64,000 bases of DNA from Cystobasidium ongulense (GCA_022835595.1 BQUP01000003.1:502629-566628); one strand, 5' to 3'. Shown: positions 1 through 12,808, counted from the first letter of the stretch. Numbers and translations: made by a program. Notes: a model not told the origin generated them from the letters alone.

Positions 1-330
1 AGCACAAGCTCCTCAGCAGGTGAAGCCATCTGCATAGCTATCCCAACTTCATCCTCGCCCTCTTCATCATCAATATCGACGATACCATCCCCTAATTCAG
101 TACATACAATCATAGTCACTCCATCACGAGCGACTCAATTAGCTGGACGACCAAGATCAACTCGTACAGTCACCGCAGTTCAAACTTTACAAAGACAGGT
201 CGAGCCTACTCCTTCGACTACTGTGGTCCAAGTCACTTCTACTGTCTTTGTTCTCAGCACGACTACTTTTCTAAATACTGTCTATACAACTATCACTCCA
301 AGGCCAACTGCGGCTTGGGTTACATCGTAG
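1..330 (+). CDS. 3' end of a Ser/Thr/Pro-rich protein (partial)
   Basis: Frame 1 is open from the window edge to a TAG ending at 330 (109 residues visible). The sequence is low in complexity: serine runs, then threonine/valine-rich stretches with motifs such as VVQVTSTVFVLSTTTF, ending in ...AAWVTS. This composition is typical of the O-glycosylated stalk of a fungal cell-surface or secreted protein, but no domain, membrane segment or GPI-type tail is visible in this piece. The N-terminus lies outside the window, so the function cannot be named. It runs tail-to-tail with the helicase gene on the other strand. Confidence 0.6.
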   Translation, partial: STSSSAGEAICIAIPTSSSPSSSSISTIPSPNSVHTIIVTPSRATQLAGRPRSTRTVTAVQTLQRQVEPTPSTTVVQVTSTVFVLSTTTFLNTVYTTITPRPTAAWVTS

Positions 331-675
331 TGCGAAACAGCCAGGCCTTCGATTTGTCTGCATCAAGACCGTAGTGTCAGTTCATTAGTAATGTACAGAG
401 TTCGTCCTTCCAGCTCTAGAAGTTTCCATGTAGCAATATGATGTCAGCAGCGATCCAATCTGGGGCGTATAATTAGTTGAGTACAGTCTAACAATAATGG
501 GCAATACATATCAGCTAGCAATGCAATAAGCTATTCCCTTGATGTCTATGCCAAAGGAGGTAGATCCTGTATTGATTTGCCATGCTTCTTAATGTTCGAT
601 GTCCTGTACGGTAATCTGACTATAGCTACATTCGAGATACTGCAGTACTAGGCCATATGAAGCTTTTGTCTATTC
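331..675. other. Convergent intergenic region, nothing recognised
   Basis: 345 bp between the stop of the Ser/Thr-rich gene and the stop of the helicase gene. It should hold both 3' untranslated regions. I see no repeat, RNA gene or open frame of note. Confidence 0.5.
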
Positions 676-3600
676 TTATATTCTTTTAGAGGCTGTATTG
701 GCTATTTGCTCTAAGAGTGCTACTGCAACACGAGCTTGAGCTGTCTCGAGCTTACTACCACCAGGCGGTAATTTCTTGTTCAAGAACGTGAGCATAAGCG
801 CTTTAGTGACATCCATCTCTGGTTCGGGAGCAGGAGTGTTCGCATCTTCCTGCGTGCTGCCCATCGATTTCTTGTCCTTCGAAGGTTCTTTCGCTTCTGG
901 TCCTTCAAGCTTGCGCTGTATCGATCTTGGTAGACGTTTTATAAAGGCTTGCATTTCACTCGTGTTGACATTGCTAGCAGTTTTCTTGACGCTTTCTGAT
1001 CCTTTGATTATTCTTAACGCCGTACTTTCCTTCATTTCGAATATTGCAGCAATCTGCTTTTGAGTGATTCTATTCTGACTGATTGCCTTTCCGAATGGTG
1101 TTACCTTCATAGTAGTGGATTCTTCATTGACAAATCTAATCAACAAATTACTCCTCAAATCTTCCAAGGTATCATCGACTAGAGCTGACAATCTTGTATT
1201 CTTCGATTCGGTCTTGCCATTCGACAGCACTGGTTCTCTACCATAGTAAAATGGATTGACCTGTATCCGCTCGCCCATGAAAGTAGTTGCTATCGCATCT
1301 AAACATTTTTGCTTGGAGTCGATTGCGCCATTGACTACGCGAGAAAGGATAGCATGGAACAATGTCTCGGAGCCAAGTAGCTCCGATTCAAGCGGTAGCC
1401 CTTCATTCATGAGTTTGGAAATGAGAGAAGCTTTATCTGGTTGCGTGAGAATTATGCATTGGCCTGTGGGCGATGTAGCTGTATCTTGCTCCTGATGTTC
1501 CGCAGGAATCGCCTGCATCCGTAATAGATCGTCCATTGGATAGTCAACGATGTGCCTCTCGTCTGTTTGTCGGTCGTATGTAGCATACTGCGTCGACATG
1601 ACAATGACAAGGCTAGCTGTCATTTCTAGAGAGTGACACGAGTCTCTCGGTGCAATCAATGCTCTGATAGCATGAGTATTGAACAGATACCTGACCAAGA
1701 CTTGATCGGCAGGACTCATTGACTCGTTGTAAATAGCGAAACCATGTTCAATTCCTTCTGCTATCTTTGGATCTGAGATACGCATCGCATACTGCGCTAG
1801 AAGTTCTTCGTCCATTTCTACGAGCTTGTTCATATCCGTCGCGCTAGCAGTGAGTAAATCCGCCAAGGCCGTGTAGCATTGGCTTCTATGTGGGACGAAA
1901 CATATCGTTGAGCCCAAGTTAGAGCGCATGGCTTCGTATGTAGGTCTGATCATCGCTTTAAGCAATCCAGGCGATGAGGGAAGATTGAAGGTTGTAAAAG
2001 ACGTAATGACGGGGAACGGACGTGCGGACGCAGGGAAAGAGAATGTGTGGACATGCTCGACTTGTAACCAATTTGCAAGTCCAGTTGCGTCTAGAAGAGG
2101 CGCACTGAAGCCTACGATACGTGGTGGAGAGGCCGTGCCACGGCCCATGCAAGCTAGAGTGAACTCGTACTCCGCTTGAAGATTATGGAGGTCGCAAGCT
2201 ACAATCAAGTCCAGCGAAGATAGGATGGATTTGGTTTCACGTCCTACAATTTGCTGTATTGCGCGAGTCGTTGACACAACCACAGTATGAGATTCAGTGC
2301 TCCTTATTGAAGAAGCAAGACTATCGAAGTTAGCTTGTCTCGTCACAAGCCTGAGATTGATTGTGTGCGTCCTTGAGAGGAGTTTCAGGTCGTCTGACAA
2401 AAAATGATGGATTTGTCTAGCCTGAGCATTGCTGGGCGCCAGTACTAGACTCATCGACTGTTTCTTGCTTTGTATCAATCGCCTATTTGCAAAATTCGTT
2501 AGCTTGTACGCAGCAGATGTCTAACATTTTGGAAGGTGACTCACCAGATCGGCACTGTGAGCAGCTGATCTCGAGACTTAGATACGGGGGCAGCCACCAA
2601 AATATTCGCCTGGCTAAAGAACAGCGAGTGAAGACTTTGCAGCTCGAAGGCACTTGGTGAACCTTGACGCGTCTGGAGAAGCTGGGCCAGCCTTTCATCC
2701 AGGAGATTCTCGTGGAAAGGTATATCAATAATCTTCCGCTTTGCAGGCGCTTGAGGTGGAAGCACGAGATCGTGAAGAGGAACGACGGTTGTGCTCTCGC
2801 TTCCTAGCCATGTGTCGGACATTATGCGAACATTCAACATTTCAGGCTTGTCCGTGAGCGCAATATTGAACTCCACTCGAAGAGTAGTCGTATTTTGCTT
2901 GACTGATATCTTCGCAATTTGCAGGATTTCCTGATCTTCTGCGTCGCTAAGCCAGATCCAGAACCATTCTGTTCGATGATGCAGCCTGTCGTTCCACTGG
3001 AAGACAGGCTTAACCTCGCAGACAACTCGGAGTAAGTCGTTCGACAAAGGCTGAAGCTTCGGGGTAATCTCAAGACGAGGAAACTGTCTGGCAGCTGTCA
3101 AAGCTACTTCGCCCAAACGATCATTCAGTCGAATGAGCTTGCCGAGTTCATTAGCGCTCATCTCAACTAGGTCCTCAATGGCCAGATCGTCTGCCCATTG
3201 CTTGATATTATATAAAAGATCGCCCGAAAGGGACATCTGCTCGAGGGGATGGCACCACGGCCAGAGGCGCTCTAGAACAAGGAGCAATTAGCACCGATCT
3301 ACATTAGCAGCAACAGTTCTACATACTCTCTACGGCCTTGCAGATGGAAAGCAATGACGCCGTCGCTTGAGACCACTTGCGCGACATTGCAATATCCTGC
3401 AGTGAGCGAGCAATTCGGCCTGCGTTCTGAGCCACATAACCCATGTCCGAAATAAGAGCAAAGTCTTGCACCGATGCTCTTGAGATATGGGCTTGCAGAA
3501 GAACGTTCGCCTTCCCATCAGATGTGTCCGTTCCGCCCTGATAAAATGGGACGATCGTTAGTAAAGACCGTTACGTCTCTCAGTCTTAGCGCACATACCT

Positions 3601-6600
3601 TCACTTGGCACGGTATAACGTTTTCAATCAGCAGCTTCAGCTCCTCCGCTTCCGAATCTCGGACTGCTACTTGCTGAAATTCCGTACTCTTCGCCAGCAA
3701 TCCGAGCAGGTCGGCTTCCGTCATTGTGGGTCGGAACAAGCTGTTGAAGACCTCTACACTCGCCGACCGTAGATAGTACCTGGAAGCAATCTGTCCGAGT
3801 TCTTTAGCTACAAGTGTGCCCGTCGCGTCGTCGTATTGTATCATCCCGTTCCGCATGAGAATCTTGGCTGCGCTGTCGATAAGCTCTCGACGCCTTGTAC
3901 CAAGGGCTGGATCGTTGAAGAGATCGACTGAAGATAGCCCGTAAACAAGTGGATTTTTGCGCATACGCACATGCAGGAAGGTATAGCCAAGCCACCGCAC
4001 GCCCTCGTCGATTGTCGAGACGGTGCCCAGCGAAATCTCGGCATTCAACGAGTCGACCAAACCTTCGATAAATTTAGATTCGATAGGGACTTGCTGATTA
4101 ACCGCTGTGATATAGTGGTCCACTTTGTCACTTGTGGTACAAATATACGAGACACCGTGTGTCTCATACTGGGGTCTTCCTGCTCTTCCAAACATTTGAA
4201 GTACATCAAGCACCGAGAGATCCATGAATTGACCTTTAGCCGAGTTGTAGAGCTGTGTACCTTTGATAATGACAGCATATGCGGGCAAATTGACACCCCA
4301 TGCAAGTGTTGCTGTACAAACCAGTATCTTGGTGACATTCTGTTCGAACAGTCTTTCGCTGATCGTTCTGTCGGATCGAAGCATACCAGCGTGATGTATA
4401 CCTAGACCAACATCGACCAGCTCCTTCATTTCGCGATTTCGGCTCATGTTGAGTTCTCTCCTGAACGTCTCATATTTTGGATCCTCTTTGCCATTGAAAA
4501 ACTCCATTTCTCCCTCGGCAATCGCTTTCTCCTTTATCATCTGTGCAGTCTTGACTGTGTCTTTTCTCGCATGAACGAAGATGAGCACCTGATGACCTTC
4601 CTTGACCAGAGCCAATGCTTTATCAAAAGTTGCATGATCAAGATTATCCTTTGATGTTTGACTTCCCGGCTTGCCCTTGGCTGCGATAAAATGCTGCTCC
4701 AGGGGAACAGGTCTGAAAGAGCTATCAAAGAAGAACATGCCTTTATACGGGTTGACACTGTTAACAGGCACGTCAGAAAGGTGCTCTGCTCCTCAAAACA
4801 AGCTACTTACCGTAAAAAGTCCGCAACGTCGATATAGTTCGGGAGAGTCGCTGACAGCCCGACTATTCGAATGAGCGTCTGACTCGATTCAACCTGGCGC
4901 AGCGTTCTAGCTACGATACTCTCTAGAACGGACCCACGGTCCTCGTGCAACAAGTGTACTTCATCGATGATAAGCAGTCGCAGGCGCTAAAGAGGTACTT
5001 GATCAGCTTTTTTACCCCTCTACTCTTGGAGCCAGAGAGACGTACACTAGCCAACTCTCCCTCACCAGTAGTCTTGCGTGTGACAACGTCCCATTTTTCA
5101 GGTGTGGTAACGATCATTTGCGTTTCCGCTATTTCTTGCCGAGTGAGTTGCATATCACCTGTCAACTCTCTCACTGCCAGCCCACACCAGCTGAATCTCT
5201 TTTTCATCTTGCCGACAATCTCACTAGCCAGCGCTTTCATAGGCGCTACATATACTACCTTCCATTCCTTATTGCGCATCTTGCCATCCGTCAGGCGAAC
5301 GTCGGCGTACATGCTTATTGCTCGAAGCACGGTGAGAACTGCGACATCCGTCTTACCAGCTCCTGTAGGGGCGCACACAAGCATATTTTCCGTGGTCTCA
5401 AATGCAGTGGTGTAGACAAGCGATTGGAGCCTGTTGAGCTCTTTGTAGGGAAAGGAGCGGCGCACTAAGTCCGGGAGTGTAGAGATAGGTAGAAGTTTGG
5501 CTGTATATGTGGATGGATGTTTTGGAGGAGTAGGTATTGACGTTTCGGTATAATGGTCGTACTCTGTCTTCGTTGTACCTATGGGCAGCAAAACCTTGCT
5601 TCCAAAGGCAGAAGCTGCCTCTGCAGCTGCATGATTGGCGTAAACGTGCGGATAGCGGACCGCTTCTTGATATACATGCTGTGAAAGAAAATTGTTTATC
5701 AGCCCGGAGAGCGACATGCAATTTGAGACCATGATGCTCACGCCGTCTTTATTTGATACGAGCGGTCGTGCAGCTGTTTCTTCCAGCTTTTGTAGGTGCA
5801 TTTGCTCCAGCTCCTCTATCGTCATGCCCGCATGCAGGGCAAACTTGAGTTCCTTCGGCTTGCCATCCTTCCGTTGTTTGCCTCGCTGTTTGCGGTTTTG
5901 TCCGTTCCGATTATTGTCGAACAGCGAACTTGGCGGTACATCTGAGTCACTCTCTAGTGGTGTTTGCGTAGCCGGTGTATCAGTCAAGCTGACATCCTTG
6001 AAATTGGTAGCAAGCTGTGGACAGAGAGTCAGCGTCGAGGGCCTATCTTCGGTCTTCGGTCTGACACCCGGCGTTCAGGAACTCACTGCTGCGCTCTGAT
6101 CTACCAGATTATCCTTGACTTCAGTTCTACGAGATATCAAGGGAGGTAACAGGTCGATATGGTCGAAGCCTATCAAGTCTAGCAGGTCCGATACTATTTC
6201 ATCATCGGTGCGGCTGGGTGAGCCTAGCAGAGAGGCGACTGAATCATAGTTGGCGCTCGAAGGAATTGTCCTGGTCCCAAGCGTGTCAGCATTGAACGAG
6301 TGAATGAAAAAGCTGCAGACGCACTGTCTCAGCCATTGTAGTACTTCTGGCTCTTGCGCTTGCTCGTCTCGGTGATCGGCCTCGTCAGGTGTATTGTCTT
6401 CCAGGTCTTGCCATTGTGACTGCAGATACTCCTCTACGTCTGCGTCGGTAAAGCTACGCTTGCTTCGTTGTGATGCATACTTTTGCTCGAGTGCTAGAAG
6501 AGCTTCTTCGTCCGTGTCACAAAGTGCTCCTGCAGACGTTGACCTGACTAGAGACTCAAGATGGGCGCGAAACGCAGCAGAGGCTTCTTGTTGGCTGCCG

Positions 6601-6605
6601 GCCAT
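676..6605 (-). CDS. SLH1: SLH1/ASCC3-type Ski2-like RNA helicase (RQT/ASC-1 complex)
   Basis: Exons: 6605-6325, 6270-6087, 6014-5742, 5678-5046, 4986-4811, 4757-3599, 3537-3327, 3271-2545, 2482-676, giving about 1,816 residues. Two introns (6324-6271, 54 nt; 5741-5679, 63 nt) are multiples of three without stops and could be misread as coding; both have good splice sites. The family (yeast Slh1, human ASCC3) splits collided ribosomes in ribosome quality control and has two helicase cassettes, each followed by a Sec63 unit. Cassette 1 looks active: [10 protein letters not shown] (Walker A), [16 protein letters not shown] and [10 protein letters not shown], then a Sec63-like region. Cassette 2 is degenerate: the Walker A position reads APVSKSRDQ, the DExH position ACDLH, and the GRAGR position LRMQAIPA. 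The second Sec63 unit looks short. ELTGDMQLT and [13 protein letters not shown] favour Slh1/ASCC3 over Brr2. Confidence 0.9.
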
Positions 6606-6838
6606 TTGTGGGTGGAGTGCTCAAAACGAAAGGGTACGATGCAACGTGAATGCTGTTTTGCAAGCGATGTAAACGGAAGCGGACCTGCTATTAAATTGCC
6701 TGACTCGCTATGCCCGACCTAATAATTTCTTGATCAAGGTCACTTGCATCCACGACAATTACCCAACATACCAATATGGCGATTTGGTGCAGTAGAACGT
6801 AGCTTTATTCAATGATCTTGGCTGGATAGCTCCCAATA
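6606..6838. promoter_or_regulatory. Divergent promoter between SLH1 and BET1
   Basis: 233 bp separate the two start codons on opposite strands, so both core promoters must lie here. I see no clear TATA box. Confidence 0.4.
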
Positions 6839-7713
6839 ATGTCGAGGTGCGCTTTCATCTGGCTTTCTCCCGTGCCAGTGCAAGTCCCCAAGCTGAAGTG
6901 CCGCACCTCCACGTCGACGACATCATCTTGCACATCTGTGCTCATAACGCATGAATCATATATGTTGAACGTGTGCTCTTCACAAACGCATCTGGATAAT
7001 GACCAACTAGACGAAGCTACCTGACGCCCGCTGGAGCGACTGGCGAGTCGACATTATCAAAACGAAATGCCCTGCTCGGCACAAGCACCCCAGCAGGCGA
7101 GGCGCATCTGAACCTATCCGACCCATACGGAAGCAGCAGTTATGGCAATTCATATGGCAATGGAGGCTATAATGGAACATCAAGGTCAAACAGCCCTTAT
7201 GGAAGACCCAGCTCGAGCAATTCGCAGTATGCAAGCCATCGAACAGCAGAAGATCTAGAAGGCCAAAATGAGGAAGAGCTCGAAGGCTTGGGCGCTAAAG
7301 TCAAGCTATTGAAGGATGTGAGCTACTTTCTACCATAGTTAACCCAGAGCCTTGCAAATGTAACTTGCTATGCGCCCAGATCACAATCAACATTGGTAAC
7401 GAAGTACGAGATCAATCTAAACTGCTCGGCAGTATGGTAAGCTATCCTACGTAAGCCAAAAATCGGTCACTGCTGAACATCTTTCCTCCTCCAGAACGAT
7501 TCGTTCGAGAATGCAGGAAGTTTCTTGAGCGGCACCTTTAGCCGTATGAACCGCATGGCAGCGCGGCAAGGTGGAAGATGGTGGTACTGTAAGTTTTGTT
7601 TGTGGAAACTCCTATGAGATCGACAGTATCTGACATTCCTGTGGGCTATCAGGGATGCTGTTTCTCATTTTTGTCTTCTGGATATTCGTATTCCGGTGGC
7701 TTGGGTTTATTTA
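6839..7713 (+). CDS. BET1: BET1-like ER-Golgi SNARE
   Basis: Exons: 6839-6846, 7011-7317, 7380-7436, 7495-7588, 7652-7713; 175 residues. The first exon holds only eight bases (ATG TCG AG) and was chosen because it restores the frame and supplies the only usable ATG. A Gly/Ser/Asn/Tyr-rich N-terminal half (YGSSSYGNSYGNGGY) precedes a SNARE coiled coil (EELEGLGAKVKLLKD, then INIGNEVRDQSKLLGSM) and a C-terminal membrane anchor (MLFLIFVFWIFVFRWLGFI) that ends at the last residue. Bet1 is the Qc-SNARE for COPII vesicle fusion with the Golgi. The low-complexity N-terminus is longer than in yeast Bet1 (142 residues). Family assignment is firm; the first exon is inferred. Confidence 0.85.
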
Positions 7714-7969
7714 AAAAGGGTATGGTGATAGTTTGATCCAAATGTACAGCAGACAGCTAGATGTAGCTCTTCGCTTGTATTGCGATATTTTTCTCTTCGT
7801 TCGTTGCCGAGATATGCATACTTTCTATGATACAGTTTTAACCGATGATTCCGCCAATAAAGTTTTGTTCACAACAACGGAAAAGGCCGAGCTTCTCAGC
7901 AAAGGGCTTGTAGCAACTAAAGCATGCAACATTATGCCTTCGTCCGCTTGCCGAAAGAGTAGGATCTGA

Positions 7970-10150
7970 TCATGCGTTAGGATCATACCATTTTTCAGGT
8001 GCGATCTCCATTATTTTGATCTCATGTATCATCTTTCTTCTTAGATACGGCATATTCTTCTGATCAAAGTCAAAGTGACCATCTCGTCTACTTAGACATT
8101 CGATGAACTGAGATGTAAAGACACCACAATCATATCCGTTTGCTTGTTGTGGTGTTTTAGGGTTGTAATAATTCTCCCAATCGCTCAGATCGATTGGTGT
8201 TTTCTTCTTGTCTAGGTGCTCGGCTTCGACGTACTCTCGAAGTGTCTATCGTTTACAAAGGGAAAGCCAATCAGTTCTACGGTCATTTTGTTTCAGGCCC
8301 GAGGTACAACTCACATTCAGCACATTGAGGTTGATCTTCCCCATGGAATCGTAATACTCGAAGCGCTGCTTTTCGATATTGATAGCCGCGCAAACCCAGT
8401 GTGCGTTGCCTAGATTGACTGGGAGGATGATAATGTCTTTCTTGAACAGATCGAACTAAATTATGAAAGTAATTTGTCAGACCTCATTTTAGACGATAAT
8501 ATTTGCATGATACGCACCTTTTTGGTCCACCTTTTAACGCCAGAATAGCCAACGTCTGATAACTTTTGGAAGAAGAAGCTGGTGAAGACATGAACATCCA
8601 ACAAGTTCTCATCTCCGACTTCAGGCAGCTTCTTATCCCTCCTCAGTTTGGCATCTGCTGAACGTCTATTGACCATGACACCGTAGAAATTGATGACTTC
8701 GTCATTGAGCCATTCGCCAGGTAAAAGCTTTATGATGTCTTTTTGAGCTACTTCAGCTGCTGGAAGAGACGATATAACACCGGGTGTCTTAAGCACGGCT
8801 CTGATAATCTGCTCGTTTTCAGCTGGTATTTCCGTAGGCCACTGTAGCGTGAATTAAAAGAAGGTTTAGATCTGGAAGTAATAATTTCTAATTCGGCAAT
8901 ACTGACAATTCGTCTACGCCTTGTAAGGTCATCGATGCGCTCGCTGATCTTTTCATCGCGAAGTTGAGATTTCCTGTATGTTTTGAGGCTCGCCTTTGAT
9001 GGTTTCGGTGCCTCAATGGTCTGTCTAGCTATTTCTAGTGTTCGGTCGAAGTCTTCCAGGTTCTGCCGTGGCTATAATGACAATGGGAATCAGTCAGGCT
9101 GAGGGGATCAAAGAGCGAAAGATGGACTTACTGGTAGCCTTCGATGAGCTAAAATGTCTTGAGACGTAATTCTATGTGCGTCAAATATATTGTTGGCATC
9201 ACCTAGGTCTCTAGTCGCCAGGAATTTCCTGTATGTCTCCAGTCCCAGATTGGATGCTGCAATTCGCAAAGGTATCAGTCATCGTAGAATGCGGCTTGCA
9301 TCACGAACTTGACGTACTATTGTAAGCTGATCCTGTGAAGACAAGGAAGGAGGTCAGCAAATACTTGGTCAACAATATGTAACTCTCTTACCTGTATACA
9401 ATCGATCCCCCGTCCGGTCTGACCCCGTGTATGATAAGTTTGAAGTGCGGGTACGTGTGTAATTTGCTGGGCTGGAGGCATCATAAAATGAAACATCACC
9501 AGAAGGTGAATCCACCTGTTCTGATTTTGGCTTGGTTTTATGTAACTCTACATCGATTCCGCCACGCATAACACGCTGTCGATTTAAACGTTGTTGCCGC
9601 CGAGCTTGGGTCTACAGAAAGAGGTCTCAGCTTTATAAGGTACTAGACGTGGGCTCAAACTGACCTCTTCCTTATACAAGGGCTCACGTCGTCTTCGAGA
9701 TCCACCTGCAACACTCGAGTTTGATGATATGGAGGCGAGAGTCCGCGACAAGGCAGGCGGCGAAAGGTACAGCAAGTCTTCGTCGGGTTCGCGCGTCATA
9801 TCGGCGAAGGTCGTGTTGTCTTGGTTGGGAGTTTCCACATGCAAGTCGCGTAGCCCTGCCAGCTTGCTCGAGGATGGCGGTTGAATGGGCTGGATGTCGC
9901 TGGCATGACTGAACGACAGGGCTTTAGTCCATCTCGAAAGGAGATCCCATATTCCTCCGCCTTTGCTTTCACTGTCACCGATGCTGCTGCCGTTTCCTCG
10001 CTCTTGAACTGGAGCCAGCGTGCTTTCTTCTGGCATGGCCTTTTGCCTCTTTCTGGCGCGCTTCGGCCTTGACTGTGAGGACCGCTTCACGCCGGATGGA
10101 GTGCTCGTCGGTGGTCCTCTCCACGCATTGCTGCCCGGCACCTGGTTCAT
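7970..10150 (-). CDS. ULP1: ULP1-type SUMO protease (C48 cysteine peptidase)
   Basis: Exons: 10150-9665, 9611-9392, 9332-9318, 9256-9132, 9071-8907, 8841-8518, 8455-8315, 8245-7970; about 583 residues. The enzyme matures SUMO and removes it from proteins. The catalytic domain is C-terminal: LLPGEWLNDEVINFY, then the triad His in NAHWV, Asp in YYDSMG and Cys in NGYDCGVFT, with the oxyanion Gln just upstream in PQQANGYD. The N-terminal 250 residues are basic, serine-rich and disordered (KRSSQSRPKRARKRQK), typical of a nuclear-pore targeting region. One exon is only 15 nt. Two donors read GTCAGT. The start at 10150 is the first ATG of the conserved frame; an additional 5' exon upstream (10160-10290) cannot be excluded. 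Confidence 0.88.
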
Positions 10151-10509
10151 CTGCAGCTGGCACTCTTGAGACTGTCGATTGGCATCTGGAAGAGGTGTGA
10201 AGTGGATTATCAGATGGGTTGCCGCTGGATTGACATTCGGCAGAATGACATGGGCATCTGAGGCAGGACATTACACATCATTGTGAACACTGTGTGACTC
10301 TACGATACCTACTCGAACGCCTCACTCGCTCGTGATGACCCTGATGCTTGTATCTATAAATGCGATCACCATCCAGGCAGGAAAACCAGCTCACTCTCTT
10401 CGCCTTCAACCACACGCGAGCAGCGAGATGCTCCTCTAGCTAGGAAAAGATCTATCAAGTACCGCGGGAAAGACACTTGCGTGTCCTTCAGGAACCTGCA
10501 TTTAGGAGA
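10151..10509. promoter_or_regulatory. Divergent promoter, ULP1 / MFS transporter
   Basis: 359 bp between divergent start codons. It may also hold an unrecognised first exon of ULP1. No clear TATA box or repeat was seen. Confidence 0.35.
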
Positions 10510-12808
10510 ATGGCGGACGAGCACAGTGTACCACCACAGGTAATTCCGAACAGCTTTACTATAAAGCGTGACGAAGACAGAACTGATCATCTCAATTTGT
10601 GATGTCTGCATCAGCGGTCCTTTCGGACTGTGTATTTGGCTTTAATGATGCTCGTCTCGCTGGCGGCTCTCGATTCTACAATCGTAGCTATTGCCGTAAT
10701 ATCCATGATTGAAGATCTGGGTGGAGCAAGGTACGACTGGGTTCATGATGGTATTGGCGGCGCTGTGACAGTCTTACTCTTTCTCTCTTTCAGCCTCTAC
10801 AGCTGGGTCGGGGCTGCTTACCTTCTCACAGCCGCATGTTTCGCTCCCCGTGTGTCAATTCTGACAAGAGCCCGCTTGATACTTGACCACCTTCTGAAGC
10901 AAGGCTCCCATCCTCTCGACAGTTTACGGCAAAATGGCGGATGTGCTCGGACGTCAGTTTGCGGCCTTTTTTGCTCTAGGCACCTTCTTGTGCGGGTGAG
11001 AGCGCGACATCCTATCTTCACCCAATTAGTCACGTGCTTGTGCACTGACTTTCATCTTACCACCTATGACGGAAAGCTCCCTCATCTGCGCCGCTGCAAG
11101 TAATATGCCAATGCTTATACTAGCTAGAGCTGTACAGGGTGTTGGAGGTGGCGGTAAGCTCAGACATGCTCGGGCTATGTTTTCCCGTAACTGACGATGG
11201 GTTCATCAGGCTTGATGCAAAGTACGCTTTTGGCCGCTCCACCTTTGTCGCACTAGCTTGCTAACAAGTCGTTCTGGCTGGTGCAGTGGTCCGAATCATA
11301 ACTTCCGATGTTACAACACCGAGCGAGCGCGGCAAATATCTAGGTGGTATTTCGGCAACATGGGGACTCAGTACGACGCTAGGCGGCTTCGTTGGAGGAG
11401 CAATCATTACCATAGTCTCATGGCGAGCTATCTTCCTCGTCAATCTTCCCATCGGTGGACTTGCTGGATTCATGCTTTACTCAGGCTTGAATGTTCCGAA
11501 GAAGCAGGGGAAGACATTTCAAGAGCATCTGAAAGAGTTCGACCTACTTGGCTTGCTGTTGATAGGTGGAGGTTCAGCAGCATGTGAGTTTGCAATACAC
11601 TCTGCGTTACATTGGGACATCCAAGTTGACAACGACAGTATAGTCCTGTTAGGCCTCAATCAAGGCACCTCTGGCATATTTCCGTTCATACTTGGAGTAG
11701 CAGCGCTAGTATACGGCGCCTATCATGAAGTCACCACGACAAAGTCGCCTATCATTCCACCAAAGCTCTTCAAAAAGGGAAATGCTGCTCTTGTAACAGC
11801 TATCAATGGATTACATAATCTTACAGCTATGATAGCAGCGTTTTGTAGGTATCTGCCATTGGTCCATAGGCGTACTCCTTCCTGATTGCTGCCTACCGGG
11901 ACCTTCTAGATCTGCCACTATACTTCCAGATTCTTGGGAGCAGTCCTCTGAAAGCCGGCGTACTCACCATACCCTTCGCTGTCGGGTCAACATGTGAGTG
12001 AGGCCTGCTTGATAGATGCGGAATCAATTGCTGAATACCGCTTTCTCAAGTAACATCGACTGCTGTCGGTTTCATTCTGGCCAAATATCCCCATCATCGA
12101 TTTCTCACAATTTGCTCTACAGCTCTCATGTCTTTCGGCGCTGTGTGTATGACTCGTCTAACCCGGCAAACTCCTTTCTTTCTGCAAGAAGTATATACTG
12201 CGATCGCGGCGCTTGGTATGGGACCACTATGGACTTTAACACTGCTCATGATACAAGCTTGCGTCTCGAAAGATGAATTGGCTACCGCTACAACGGGCTT
12301 CGGCCTCGTGCGAAGCCTTTCAGGCGCGCTAGGAGGTACCACCATTCGTTCCGCGCTACGGATGACACCCTTGTTGACGCTTGAAAGCTGCAGTTACGAT
12401 GGGTTCAGCGCTATATTCATCGCAACTTGTCACAAGGCTTCCACGTATACCTGGGTTCTATCCTGAATTGCGCATATTACCTGTCAAGGCATTTGCACAA
12501 ATTAGACCGCAAGTATTTCAAGATGCTGTGATTGATGCGCACGTCCTGTCCATACGTAGCTTGTGGTAAGCGGAATCGTTGCATGGGCAGACCGGTATCC
12601 ACCTGGGCGCAATCCTAACAAACCGACTTATAGGTTCTTCATGATTCCGATATCGATGATGGCGCTGTGTCTAAGCTTGCTGCTTCCACGACGACTGGAA
12701 CAGTATAAGAGTGGAGATGTGCAGCTACTCAAGCAAGGACAGCAGCTTCAAGGTGACGAGGAAGACGGGCTTCTGTCTAATGATCCAGATAATGACAACG
12801 AACGATAG
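10510..12808 (+). CDS. MFS transporter, DHA2-like (14-TM drug/H+ antiporter class)
   Basis: Exons: 10510-10539, 10615-10730, 10803-10849, 10923-10995, 11077-11153, 11210-11221, 11287-11844, 11910-11993, 12051-12335, 12394-12565, 12634-12808; 542 residues. Diagnostic pieces in order: AALDSTIVAIAVI in TM1, SWVGAAYLLTAA in TM2, LYGKMADVLGRQF (motif A), ILARAVQGVGGGGLMQM, GGISATWGLSTTLGG (motif C region) and SWRAIFLVNLPIG. This is the fungal family of proton-coupled multidrug or vacuolar amino-acid exporters; the substrate cannot be read from sequence. The tail after the last helix is acidic (GDEEDGLLSNDPDNDNER). One exon is only 12 nt. Every junction keeps phase, which supports the model. Confidence 0.85.

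Noticed and set aside
3971-4405. 144-codon open frame on the + strand inside the helicase gene
   Set aside because: Antisense to strongly conserved helicase sequence; no family features.
10975-11045. Cys/Arg-rich frame across the early MFS exons
   Set aside because: It is intron read-through; the phase-consistent exon chain gives clean MFS motifs instead.
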